From Liriodendron chinense (Eukaryota > Streptophyta > Magnoliopsida > Magnoliales > Magnoliaceae): 64,000 bases of DNA. Below, piece after piece: positions 44,140-55,256 of this stretch; positions within the stretch are counted from its first letter, which is position 1; the number at the start of each line of letters is the position of its first letter. The position numbers and the translations under genes are program-made. The stretch covers positions 930,001-994,000 of the forward strand of contig ML058407.1 of assembly GCA_003013855.2 (NCBI GenBank), in the 5' to 3' direction. The notes below the pieces were generated by a model, which worked only from the letters and a program-made list of their open reading frames with translations, ran no database searches and had not been told where the DNA came from.

Positions 44140-45859
44140 AGGGGTAATTTTTTCCATGTCCATCAAGTGTGCATGGCAAAATATCCTATCTTTTTTCGTG
44201 AGAGTTGGGCCTCTTTTCATGTGTATCAAATGGGCTTAAAGTGAAGTCATGGCCCTTGGTGTACTTGATGGGCCCAACACTTCATTTTAGGCTCCCTCAT
44301 GCTTTCTTGCCCTTGTCATTTTTCCTTAGAACTTTTCCTTTTCTTTTCCATCTTCTTTTCAAGGTTTGGGCCCATGGGAATGGTAGGGCCCACCTCAAGT
44401 TTTGGGCTCATGGGGCTCACTTTGGGTGGCCTCATCTTTCCTCACATGTGTATGGACAAAGGTGACTAGCCCATTCTTCATTGGGATCTTCAAGTGGGCT
44501 AGATCTCTTAAGTGGGCCTTAATGGACAAGTGGCCTAAATCTCCCACCATCTCTTGATTATGATGTACATCCTTATGTACAAAGTGTGGTGGGCCCCTTA
44601 GGATTTTCCATATGGATGGGCTTTTGGGCCTTCATTGAAACTTGGATTTCTTTGGACCATGTGTGCACCACTACACTTTGTTCATGTAAGATTTTTTTCT
44701 TTCATGCTTTTTCTTTTGATGAATGGAGGACTTGAGTTATTTGACCATCTACAAGTCCCATGAGTGAGTTGTCTCAACAATTCCACTAGGTTCAAATGGT
44801 TTTTCCATGTGGTAGGAAAGTGGTTCTCAAGAGTTTCCCTTTAATGTTATCAACCTCAAATGGATGATCCTCCTTCAAGTGAGCTATCCATGCAACCATA
44901 GCTCCTTGAACTTCTCTTTGGGGTGCTTGGTGGGCCATCCACCATCATTCTCAAGTATGAGTGATTTTTCTTTCAATTTGTGAGAAAGAATGATACCCAT
45001 AAGTTGCCCAATTTTGTCCCATGCTTTGGGGCATTTTGGATTTTAATCTTTAAGTGGGCTATGTATATCATTCTTAGCCATTTTCATGATGGTTGGGTGA
45101 CTCATCAAGCCATGCCCTTTTGTGCTCAAATGGTCCCCCTTTTTTGTAAAGAAATTGGTGCACATAAGTTGCCCAAACCTTGTCCTTACATTGGTATTTC
45201 CAACTTTGATTCTTCATGTGGGCTATGTGCATCCAATTTTTACCATTAGCTTCTTTGATTCATATGTTTATGGGTAGACCGCCATGTTGTACTTTCATAG
45301 TCAAAACTTTCATCAAGATGATGCACATAGGGGTGCCCATGGTTAACCCGTGAATGGGTCTTCATGTTCTTTAAGTGGGCTATGTGCTCCCTTCAATCCA
45401 TTGAGGTGAGGTATTTGGGTTGCTCTTGGGGGTCCACTTCCTTTCTATTCCCCACTTGTCCATGTACATGTGTAAAAAGATGGAAACATCTTAAGTGAGA
45501 ATCATGGCCTTGGTATAGAAAGTGGATCAATCCTTGGCCACATAGGGACTTTAAAGAGGGACTTCTCATGTGAAGTAAGATCCTTATCCCTTGTTGATCT
45601 CATGGCACTTGGGTGCATTTGTTGTCCAAAGTGTGACCTTGGATGATGGACTTTCCTTGCCTAAGACATGACATGCAACCTTCTTTAAGGTGGGCCTTGC
45701 TTTCTTCAATGGGCCCAACACATATCCTAGGTAACACATGGAATCGGACTTTGGATTTTGCATTTGAATGTGAGCCCAATCCCATGGATTTCTTGGATGA
45801 TGATTTGGATTTTAACAGGTAAAGGATAGGGACTTACCTTGCCAAGCTTGTAGGATTCA
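44140..45859 (+). other. Non-coding region between the LTR of E and its first antisense gene
   Basis: Low-complexity sequence rich in gtgggcc/gggccca words and T runs; no domain in any frame. By analogy with element C it should contain the promoter of the antisense genes, but no strong TATA word is visible. Confidence 0.5.
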
Positions 45860-46195
45860 ATGGCGAACGGTACAAGAGGATGTCGGGTGATTGATGAGGA
45901 TGATCCCGCCTTCACATCCGCCGAGGGGCCCATATGTGTTCTTTGGCTCAAGAGCACCAACCTCTTCCCTTCATCAAGGGTCGAGGTACCAGAGATCATT
46001 GGGATAACTGGGTGAAACACCCACAGCCTTTGCTTGAACGAGTTTTGACTGGCACTTCTTTTGCTGGCCTCCTTACCTTACGCTTCCATAATAATAGTGC
46101 CAACCGCATGTTGCTTGCGACTCTTTACGAGAGGTGGCGGGACGAGACCCACATCTTTCAACTCCCTTGTGGCGGATGGGGAATAACTCCCCTGG

Positions 46196-46255
<60 letters not shown>

Positions 46256-47399
46256 AATCGGCTTTCCATTTCATGGGGCAGTTGTTCCCCAAGTCGGCTC
46301 TCTTGCTCCCATCACTTCCACTGACTGGCTACGGCTTGTTGGTGATGTCCCGCCTGAAGATGAATTCCAAGACCATCAAGTAAAGATGCGATGGTTCTAC
46401 AACACCTTTGCTACCGTCACCCCCACTACCGAGCTAGAGGCCCTCCACAAAGCACGGGCCATGATTACTTATGCCTTCGGGTCCTTCCTTCTCTGTCATG
46501 CGAATGAGAGGGTTGATCCTAAATTTCTTCGCTTAGTTGAGGATCTTCATTATCCCTATAATTGGAATGGGGCTATCTTGACTCATATTTTCCAGGGTTT
46601 GGATAAGACCTCTCGGAATAGCCGGTCCTTTACAGGTTTCTGGCCTGTCGTTAAGGTACTTCTTCTTTAACCTTCCTTGGAGACATTTGTCTTCTTTCTT
46701 TCTCTGATCGTTAGGTGTACCCTTGCCCAGACTTGCTTTTATGGCCATTTTGCCCACCTCGCGCCGAGGATGCGGGATGACATTGAGCCATCTTTGTATC
46801 GTCACATGTATTAGCATCAACAAAATCGTCAGCGGAACTCCCGAGTCTCTAGGGACAACTGGCGTGCTGACATAGACAGATTGACCGTTGAAGATGTAAG
46901 TATCTTGCTTTCCTTATCCCTCATGTTGCACTGTATCTGATCGTGATGACCCCCTTTGCTGTAGCTTGCTCGGATGCCGTACGCCAACTTTCCTCTCTAC
47001 TACACCCCTCAGCGTGTGGAGACCTATGATGCTTCATGCCTCCGGATCATTCTTTCTGACGCTGAATCATTTCAGTGGTATTTGGGTGAGAGGTTGCTTC
47101 GACAGATTACCGGGGTGGCTAGAGTCCCTTGTTCTGCACCTCCTCCAGCTGCTCAGATCCTAGCTGATGAGATAGCTGATGCTCTTGTGGGCTAGCCCGG
47201 GTTTCGTTTCACGATCCCGGATCGCGACTATGATGAGTGGTACTTGTTTTATGGCCAGGGGCCTCTGCTTCCTCCGCTCTATGTTCTGGGGGCCGTCGCA
47301 GATATGATGGAGGCTCAGTGACAGCTCCTTTGATGGATCTTCATCGTCGAGAGCGGGACGAGAGGAGGGATGATGACGATTATGTCGGTGACCTGTAGC
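45860..47399 (+). pseudogene. PMD (MAIN-like) gene 1, antisense to the pol of E, decayed
   Basis: The PMD signature is clear: YERWRDETHIFQLPCGGWGITPLD (in two parts either side of the ERW/ETH core), ITSTDWLRLVG, ITYAFGSFLLCHANERVDP and GFWPVVKV. Introns with GT-AG ends are likely at 46656-46714 and 46896-46964; exon 3 continues with ESFQWYLGERLLRQITG. An (AT)26 run at 46201-46252 sits inside the PMD where a conserved hydrophobic segment is expected. Frameshift near 45955, stops at 46801-46830 and 47193-47195, and a further shift near 47325 show decay; coding traces end at 47399. The subtype is nearer MAIN/PP7-long-form proteins than the PMD gene of element C. Confidence 0.7.
46201..46252. repeat. 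(AT)n microsatellite inside PMD gene 1
   Basis: A pure AT run of 52 bp interrupts coding sequence between ITPLD and the FPFHG segment. Confidence 0.98.
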
Positions 47400-48331
47400 C
47401 TGCTTTTGTGTTCAGTTTACTTGATGTATGACCTTCTTCTTTTTGCTTTTACCTTCTTTTGTTTAAAAATCTTCTGAATGAATATACAATCTTTAACTTG
47501 TCTCAAATTCCTTGATGATGTATGGATGCTTTGACTTCTGACTCATTTCTTAATGACTTGTGGGAGATGAGACTTCTTAACTGCATGGATGATGACTTGA
47601 ATGGTTCAGATGGCTTGATTTGGCCCTGTTGGCCCACTTGAGATTTCGGCTTTACTTTGGAGCACCTTTTCTTAATGTTTTGTGAGGCTAAGAAGGCTTC
47701 TCATGGTGTGGATGATGACTTGAACGGCTCAGATCACTTGATTTGGCCTTGTGGGCCCACTTGATGATCAGATCTTGGATTATAGCCCTTCTTTTGATGA
47801 TCAAACCCTTGATCTTGCTATTTGATGACCCATGCGAGCTTTTTCATGGTTTAGATCATAATGATCTAGTCTTTGAATGGCTTAAATTGCTTGTGGGCTC
47901 TCTTAATCAACTTTCCCTCCCTTTGACTTGATCAGACCCATTTTGGCTGCAGTACTTCGTGATTGGACAGGTGGGGTACCTTCCAAATGATTCTGATCAA
48001 CCTCAATCGAAATCTGGAATGGATTGGAGCCTTGGGCGGCCCTCAGGGATGCCATCTGTTGATGTGGACTGTCAGCCTCACCTACCAACGACCATGGAGC
48101 CAATCCCGCGGAGAGAGAGGGAACGCGTCCGTACGGGCGGCCCACAGTGGGCTGCCCAAGACTCGCCTCTTATGCGGCCTAGGCTGGCTCGTGCTTGGAC
48201 ATTCTTCACAGTCCACTGTCTTTGTCCCCACATTCCCTGTACTCCCAGGTTCGATTGCAGCCATGAATCTCCCTTTTGTCTCTTCTTTCCTTCTCCTTTT
48301 GTCTTTTTCTTAGTTTGTCTTTTCTCAAGCA
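47400..48331. other. Spacer between the two antisense genes of E
   Basis: Non-coding. It includes repeats of ttgatttggcc(c/t)tg near 47617 and 47739 with flanking similarity, a GC-rich hairpin at 48126-48157, and a CT-rich leader (48260-48325) just before the ATG of the next gene. Confidence 0.5.
48126..48157. other. GC-rich hairpin, inverted orientation
   Basis: The sequence reads CGTCCGTAC, GGGCGGCCC, a short loop, GGGCTGCCC. Its reverse complement matches the hairpins at 768, 6791 and 11181, including the CGTACGGAC tail. Confidence 0.5.
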
Positions 48332-50202
48332 ATGGACGGTGGAGATTCAGGGGCTGTGGGGGCTGTCCATGGTGGGTCCCACACTTCAGAAAGTGTTGAA
48401 GGCTTTAATGATTGAGGGATTTCTTTAATAGATGGTGGAGATGGAGTATTGAATGGGGGCATTGATGAGGGGCTAGGGATGGTGGTTGGTGGAGCTTTGA
48501 ATGGCTCCATTAATGGTGAGATGGCTGAAATTTCAAATTTGGATAGGTCTTTGATTATGGGAGAAATTGATGGTATGGATGAGATGAGGAGATGGGACAT
48601 AGGTGAGGCTATGCATCCCTTGAATGTGGGCCACCTGGATGATGTGATTGATGGAGGTGATGGGAGTATGATGGACATAGATGGGCTGATCTCATGTCTG
48701 GATGGTATAGATGGTTCAGATGATACCTTCAATGGTTTGGATGCTCTTGATGATGGCCGAGATGTGCGGCATACTTGTTTGGGTGGACTTGATGTGATCA
48801 TTGATGATGTCCCCCTGATGATGGACGGTGTGGATGCCTTGATGACCCCTTTGATTGGTCAGGATGATGACTGGATTCATGACTTTATGTTGGAGAGGGT
48901 CGCAGGTCCAGATCTGACCGTTGATTCTTCGATCGGGGTTGCCGGGACCCTTCTTGATGGTTCAGATGCATTTTTCGACGGTCAGATTGGTCAGGGTGCC
49001 ACGATGTGTGGTGTGATCTTTGCTGATAGCCCTTTTGATGGAGAGTATCGTCCTTCTCCTGATCGTCGGTCCTTTGCGCACTCTGTTCATGAGGTGGGCG
49101 AGTTTTCTCATGCAGCTGAGGTCGTGACAGTTTCAGACAGTGATGCGACTATATCAAACACAGCCGTTACTGGGGGCAGGTCGGGGGCTGTCGAGTCTGC
49201 AGAGGTTCCAGCTTTTCCTTCTCCTTCGCCCGTTGATCTTCCGATCCTTGATGAACTGTCATTGATTTCTGGGCCTTTTGTTCTGAAGGGGGTACCCGTG
49301 AGGACTTGTCAGCTACTTCCTTGTCCTTCTTGCTCGCTACAACTGCTTGCTTGGCTTAACAGCTTGTCAGCTTATGAGATTCGAGATTTGGAGTCCTATA
49401 GCTTTGGCAGTCTGATCCATATGGCTAGAGTTGACATTTACTGGAGGATGCTCGGAGCTGCATTGATTGACTGGGTCCCCTCGTTGAACTTGTTCTCGTT
49501 CAACGACATGGAGATGGGACCCTCTTTGGAGGAGCTTGCGCGCTTGACAGGCCTACCTTGGGATTATACTCAGTATTTTTCGTCGAAGACATTGCCGAAG
49601 ACTGCCACACCACAGAACTGGTTTGGGATCCCCTATCTGGTTCAGCCTGCAGCTGCCGGCCAAGGATGCTGTAGTGTTCTCCTTGGACTTGCTGTATGAT
49701 CTTTTTTCGAGTCCTCGGAGTGTGGCTGGATCTGTTCTTGCTCGGAACGTACTGATGTTCTACATGATAGCTGAGGTGCTATTCTCGAGATGGCGCAGGT
49801 CGCAGACTCCTTTGCTTTTTGAGGTGATGGGCCGAGCTACCCGACGGCAGGGGATCATTTCTCTCATCCTGGCCGAGCTGTTTAATGGGCTGACTGACTG
49901 TGCCCTAGGCCGCACTCGTGTCCTTCGCGGCTGCTGTGCATTTCTTCAGGTATCTTTTCTGCACCTTTCCCTTCTTGCTTTGTTAGGAATTGCTTTGCTC
50001 TAGCTGAACTTCTTTTCCTTCTTGTGATCAGGTCTGGCTATGGGAGCATCTTTCGCTGACTGTTCCTGTACCATTTCCTAACACCCGTCGCCCAAACCTT
50101 ATGCGACACATCATGGAATTTCTTCCTCATACGGCTAGGATGAGTGAGCCCCTGTATCGCAGGATGTTCGCTGATCTTCGTGACTGGAATGTTCGTTGGG
50201 AG

Positions 50203-50207
50203 TCATG
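50203..50207. repeat. Left target site duplication of element D
   Basis: TCATG pairs with TCATC at 57177-57181. Deleting the element with one copy restores the reading frame of the surrounding gene. Confidence 0.75.
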
Positions 50208-50458
50208 TGTTGAACCTCTAATTTATACGTTGCATTGCCCACTACATGACATGGTATGCATGGTTTTCATGATTAAAAGGCCCATCTAATGCATGTTTTG
50301 TGATTGTAGGGATGAGAGCGGACTTCACTCAATTAGAGACCAAAAAGGGGCCATTTGGAGCCTTTGATGAAGGCCCAAGGTGGACCAAAGAAAGAAGAAA
50401 GCAAAGAGAGAGGAAGGAGAGAAGAAAAGAAAGAAGAAAAACAAGCAAAACTGGGTCC

Positions 50459-50594
50459 GACCGGTCAAGACCGGTCGGCCAAGAAGGCCCGACCGGTCAT
50501 GACCGGTCGGATGCACTCCCTGGAGCAAGGCCAGCTTTGTCCGACCGGTCGTGACCGGTCATCCAGCCCTGTCCGACCGGTCGTGACCGGTCAG
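50459..50594. promoter_or_regulatory. ACCGGT palindrome array, 5' LTR of D
   Basis: Eight ACCGGT words are arranged as four GACCGGTCNNGACCGGTC pairs, some bordered by CCGAC/GTCGG. The distance from the LTR start (about 250 bp) is the same as in element B. Confidence 0.75.
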
Positions 50595-51373
50595 CCATGC
50601 AAAGTTCAACTTCCAGATTGCATACAGCAGGCCATTCCCCTTTTTGGTTTTTCGGACCACTTTTCTGAAGCCATCTTGATGATATTTGGAAATCCAACAA
50701 TCCATGTCGAAGAGGAGCTCGACGCCGAACTAACCCAAGTGGTTTCGTGTCAATCGGAGCTACGGATTGACCGTGGTGGCCAAAACAATACGAACTGTCT
50801 AGAAAGTTCCAGATTTCGCTGTTCAACTCTGGGCCGGTCCAGGTGACCCATCATTGATGATATGAAGAATCTACTTTGACCATCTTTTAGACCACATCCA
50901 TATATGAATAACCACAAAAGTTTCAGATCAAAAGGATGTGTGGTTTGATCGTACCGGTTGAAGAAAGATGGACCATCCAGAAAGATCCAACTGCGTAGAG
51001 TTTATAAAAGCCCTAAGTGTTCTAATTTTTAGACCATATTCTGGAATCGTTTTAGACAATCTAATCCAACCATCATGTAGAGGAAGAAGTTTTCTACCAA
51101 TGTTCAAAATTTGAGATCAATTCGACCTCTGTACACTCCGGAGCGTTGAAAGCAAGATGACTGGTTCTAAAGGTACCCAAAGTGCGTGATTTTGAGAGGC
51201 GGTCGGTGATGTGATTGGTGGGCCCATTCAGAGGATAATCTTGAAAATCTAAATCATCTATTTGGAAGATCACATTACAAGGAAGCTATAAACCAAATTT
51301 GAAGGCAATCCGACCATTGGTTAAGCCGTACCAAGCGAAATAAATTCTGCTATGTTGCTGTACTATTGCTAGC

Positions 51374-51384
51374 ACTATAAAAGG
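51374..51384 (+). promoter_or_regulatory. TATA box, 5' LTR of D
   Basis: cactataaaagg is followed by aggtgctctc; the 3' LTR repeats it at 56401-56410. Confidence 0.65.
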
Positions 51385-52154
51385 AGGTGCTCTCTTCTAT
51401 TCCAAATCAACCAAGGACGTGGGAAGCAAGGAGTTCAAGTCCCAGGAGGCTACCTAGCCTCCTCCAGCTAGTTTTTCTTCCTTTTCTTAGTTCTAGTTCT
51501 AGTTTTAATATGCTTTTCCTTAGCTAACCTCTTAGCTAGAGCTAGAGGCGAAATTTGTAGTTGGTTCCAATGCTTTAATTCTTTTATTTCAAGTACCATT
51601 TTCTTAATTTTGGATTTTGAAGTTCTAGTTTGAATAAAGTTTGGTTTTTTAGAAGTTTTGTGAGAGTTTGTGTGCTCCGGACATGAGTTCCTTGCAATTC
51701 TCTAAGATTACCATGATTGGGTTGTTTGAATTCGAATTGTAGTAACCCTTGAGCATGCCATAGTCCATAGGCATGGCTGTTACTCCGAAGGCTACAAGTT
51801 CGAGTTCTATGTGCTTCATTAGAACTAGAAATTTGATTTTCAGATTTAAGTGGGATTGTTGTGCTTAAATGTTATATCTTCCAATTAGATGAGAGATAGG
51901 ACTTTGATTCTAATTGTGTTGTACTTGGATGAATGGATTGGCATTGGACTACTACAAGTGGATCCTTGATGCTCTAATTCTTCTTAATTTCAGATTTTCC
52001 TATTTTATGTGAAAAACTACTTTCTTAAACTTCTTAGATTCTAGTTATTAGAGTAGTTGGAATTGTTTACTTCTTTCCCTGTGGATCGACCTCAGTCTTA
52101 CCGATATTTATTACTATATCGCAGCCTTACACTTGAGGCGAGCGAACAAGTTTT

Positions 52155-52172
52155 TGGCGCCGTTGCCGGGGA
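52155..52172 (+). other. Primer binding site of element D (tRNA-Asp type)
   Basis: TGGCGCCGTTGCCGGGGA is identical to the PBS of element B and typical of the Athila lineage. Confidence 0.95.
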
Positions 52173-52425
52173 AAAGGTTAAACGGTTCTAATTGTTCTAG
52201 TAGCTATAGAGTAGTTGTAGTTAGGTAGGATTTTCAGTTTTTATAGAGGTAGATTTTCTGATTTTTCTTTTCTTTTTTTTTCTAGATTACTAACAATTTT
52301 TTTTTAATTTTGTAGGACATTGTTGCTGACATAGATCTCACTCTATTGGGTAACATCTCCCCATCTTTCTTCTTTTTGTTCTTTTTCCTAGATTAGGGTA
52401 GTTTCCAATTCCTTAAAATTTCATC

Positions 52426-54141
52426 ATGTATGATTGGACGAATGGTGCGTACAAGTACCTTTTAGAAGATAAGATGTCAGACCATGAAATTGAAAGTCTT
52501 TATGATTGGAACCATTATAAGCATAAGTATTTTTCTGAGATTCAATCAACCTCCACTACCGCCCCACGTAAGACGATGCGTGATTACATTAATGAAAACA
52601 GTACACATATTGAGACACGACGTAAGACAATTGGGGAATACCGGAACGAAGCAAAATTGGATAATCATCAGGGAAAAACATTACGTGATTACCGGATTGA
52701 AAATAACATGAGTGTTCCACCGGTTATGGTAAGAGGTGTGCAACAACAAAAGGAACAGGTGAATAGTAGCCAACCGGTTAAGACAATGCGTGATTACTTG
52801 TATGGATATGCCTATCAACCATCATATAACTTTTCATCCTACAATGCGTACGGTCTTAATTGGGAAAACCACAATTCTCCTTGTTCAAGGGAGGAACCAA
52901 CCATGGTTATTAACAATCACCCTAAAACATCTTCCTCTTTGGATGATAAGTATATACAAATACTTGAGGAAATATGTAATGAGCATGTGGATGAACAATT
53001 AAATCAAGCTTCCTCACCATCTTATGAAGACGTTGAGCCCGAAATTGGGGGCATTGAATCAATCCCCTCTAATGAGGAGGATGGGGCTACCCAAGTCCCA
53101 CCTCCTTTGGATTTAATGAATAGACTTTTAAAGGAGATTGATTTCGATGATCCCAATGTCATCATCAATTATGGTGAGTCCACTATCTCTTTTGGATACT
53201 TTGAACTTAATGATGAAGAGATTTCAATGACGGTTGACGAACCCGAGGAATCCATTAAATTTGAAAGCGGTAGTGGGGTTGCCTACAATGAGGGTTTGGT
53301 GAATTGTTATGAACCTATGGTTTCTTTTTCCAATGGGCATAATGATTATGAGTCTCTAGAGGATATGCATGCTAGAGAGATGGCCGAAGTCGATCTTTTT
53401 GAGTCCTTCCACCAACAACACATGCCAAATTCTAGTGTGGTAGACCTCCCTTTGATTGAAAATTCTATTTCTTTGGATGATGAGGTGGTACAATCTGAAA
53501 TTTTCAAAGATCAACCAATGTTAAATGATGTGCTTACCACTGAATCTGAAGAATTCTCTTTGGAAGACCTCCTCTCTATAGAGGAGGAATTCCTTACCAT
53601 TGAAACAGAATTTCTTCAATCATTAAGGGAGGATGAGGACCCTTCATCCGACTATCTCGATTTCCTAGAGGAATGCTTGGCCCACTCTTATGATCTTGAT
53701 GATGAGATGATTAAGGAGTTGGATATTTTGTTAGACACGGTGTTGGTGCCTGAAGAACACCTTTCCACTGATTTACACTCTTTACCATTTATGGAAACAC
53801 CGTACAATTCTGAATTTGTGAAAGAGACAACTTTAACTAATGAAAACTTGATGAATATCTCTCCATCGTCATGGGTCCTTCAGCCCATTGAAAATTCTGA
53901 TTGGGATGACCCATTTTTAATCAATCATAACCCAAATCAGAATTTGAGGAGATATCTTTTTACTGCTCTTATCTCCTCCTTTTATGCATGTGGTGCACAA
54001 TACGATTGGACTTCAATGATAAGAAGCACACATGTTTACTGTCGAGCAGGACTTTGGATGGTCCTCATGAGAAATTTATTGAAATTCATGAAGATCCTGC
54101 TCAACTTTGATCATGTAGTTAATCGGACTAATCATAGGTAG
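52426..54141 (+). CDS. Intact ORF of element D, unknown function
   Basis: A 571-residue open frame, the only one of the element, starting 253 bp after the PBS, where gag would start. The N-terminal 130 residues hold four spaced repeats of a (K/R)T(M/I/L)(R/G)(D/E)Y motif (KTMRDYI, KTIGEYR, KTLRDYR, KTMRDYL); the Gag of element B has one such motif, RTLRDYL. The middle (about 170-460) is strongly acidic with many Glu, Asp and Ser and no recognised domain. The last 90 residues contain WDDPFL, a YACGA motif and THVYCRAGLWM, shared with element B, and a hydrophobic end. No capsid, knuckle, protease or polymerase is present. It may derive from a Gag N-terminus joined to a 3' ORF, with the region between replaced or diverged. 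Its integrity in an otherwise coding-poor element suggests recent activity or a use to the element. Confidence 0.8.
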   Translation: MYDWTNGAYKYLLEDKMSDHEIESLYDWNHYKHKYFSEIQSTSTTAPRKTMRDYINENSTHIETRRKTIGEYRNEAKLDNHQGKTLRDYRIENNMSVPPVMVRGVQQQKEQVNSSQPVKTMRDYLYGYAYQPSYNFSSYNAYGLNWENHNSPCSREEPTMVINNHPKTSSSLDDKYIQILEEICNEHVDEQLNQASSPSYEDVEPEIGGIESIPSNEEDGATQVPPPLDLMNRLLKEIDFDDPNVIINYGESTISFGYFELNDEEISMTVDEPEESIKFESGSGVAYNEGLVNCYEPMVSFSNGHNDYESLEDMHAREMAEVDLFESFHQQHMPNSSVVDLPLIENSISLDDEVVQSEIFKDQPMLNDVLTTESEEFSLEDLLSIEEEFLTIETEFLQSLREDEDPSSDYLDFLEECLAHSYDLDDEMIKELDILLDTVLVPEEHLSTDLHSLPFMETPYNSEFVKETTLTNENLMNISPSSWVLQPIENSDWDDPFLINHNPNQNLRRYLFTALISSFYACGAQYDWTSMIRSTHVYCRAGLWMVLMRNLLKFMKILLNFDHVVNRTNHR

Positions 54142-55245
54142 GTAGGTAGGTTAGGATTTATTTTTCTGCAATTAGGATTGAATAAGTCTCATCGAGACAA
54201 TGGAAGATGCTAGAATTGATCAACTTGCTATCTCGGGTACTATTGTTCTCACTCTCTCACATTTTACCATTGCTCTCATGTTCATGCTAATTGCATATCT
54301 TTTTACATTGAGGACAATGCAAGATTTGGTTGGGGGGTGACATGATTCCTCATCTAGCATGTTGCAACATTTCGAGCCTCACATGAGCAAATTTTTTCGA
54401 ATTTTCTAAAATTTCAAAACTCTTTTAGAAAACCTTATTTCCATGCATTCGAGATGATATGAGTATAAGAAGAGGAGATACGAAGTGCGTGATGTTGTAA
54501 GTCTTGAATTTCTCCCAACATAATGGTTTTATATGTTAGTTCCCCTATTGTTGTGATTGATAGAAAATTTGAACACCTTCACACCAAGTTCACATTACAC
54601 GATTTTCATGAGTTGAAAGGTTTATGTGATTTGTGGATTAGCTAGACTTTGATATAAAGGTGTTGAGAAACCAAGCCGAGGTATTTTGTCCATCCTTGTC
54701 CATGGGAAAATAATGAAAGATATGGATTTTTAAAAATCATATCTAATTTTAAAAGAAAAAGGAAAGAAAGGATGAAATCGGGAATGAAGGAAAAATGGTG
54801 GAAAATTCCGAAAAGGGCTACCTATTACCAACCGGGGGATGGTCGAACCGTAACCAAAGTCGGAAATGGGACGTAGTGTGAAAGCCGTCGGAAGGACGGT
54901 AAGGCAAATTCCTGTCATAGGCTTGTTGTTGCTCTGTGCACCTTAAAATCCATGGTTTACTTAATCTATGAAGAAGATAATCCCAGAAACTCATGAGATG
55001 AACTTTCACTATGCACACTAGGTTGAATTTGTTCGAGTTCTTCTATTTATCAACCAATCAGCGGGAATTTCATGTAGACACTTATTATGTTTTGAGAGTC
55101 CAAGATTTCAGCTTCTATCACCTAATTTTTCCAAATTTTATACGTGTACATCTTGGAATGGATAGAATCATGGTTTCTGAAAGAGAGTTGGGTTTGGAAG
55201 TTTGAACTTATTCACGCATGTTTTGCTCGGGACTAGCAAAAAGCT
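54142..55245 (+). other. 3' untranslated region of element D
   Basis: Non-coding. It holds TTGAGGACAATG and an internal polypurine motif, then about 900 bp that match the 3' region of B (for example the gtccatccttgtccatgg block near 54688). No gene is recognised. Confidence 0.7.
54308..54339 (+). other. Internal polypurine-like motif of D
   Basis: TTGAGGACAATG is followed after a few bases by GGTTGGGGGGTG, the same core as the terminal tract at 55246. It has the same order and spacing as in element B. Confidence 0.7.
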
Positions 55246-55256
55246 GGTTGGGGGTG
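55246..55256 (+). other. Terminal polypurine tract of D
   Basis: GGTTGGGGGTG lies directly before the 3' LTR start TGTTGAAC. Confidence 0.85.

Larger units (their letters stand above)
50208..52148 (+). repeat. 5' LTR of element D
   Basis: It runs TGTTGAACC to GAGCGAACA. It contains a purine-rich GAAAGAAGAAA stretch, the ACCGGT array, a TATA box near 51376 and a long transcribed part. The PBS follows after six bases. Confidence 0.95.

Noticed and set aside
46078..46269. Ile-Tyr repeat frames
   Set aside because: They translate the (AT)n microsatellite.
48325..48801. Minus-strand Ser/Pro-rich frame of 158 codons
   Set aside because: It is opposite the Asp/Gly/Ile-rich N-terminus of gene 2; its composition is the mirror of that codon repeat.
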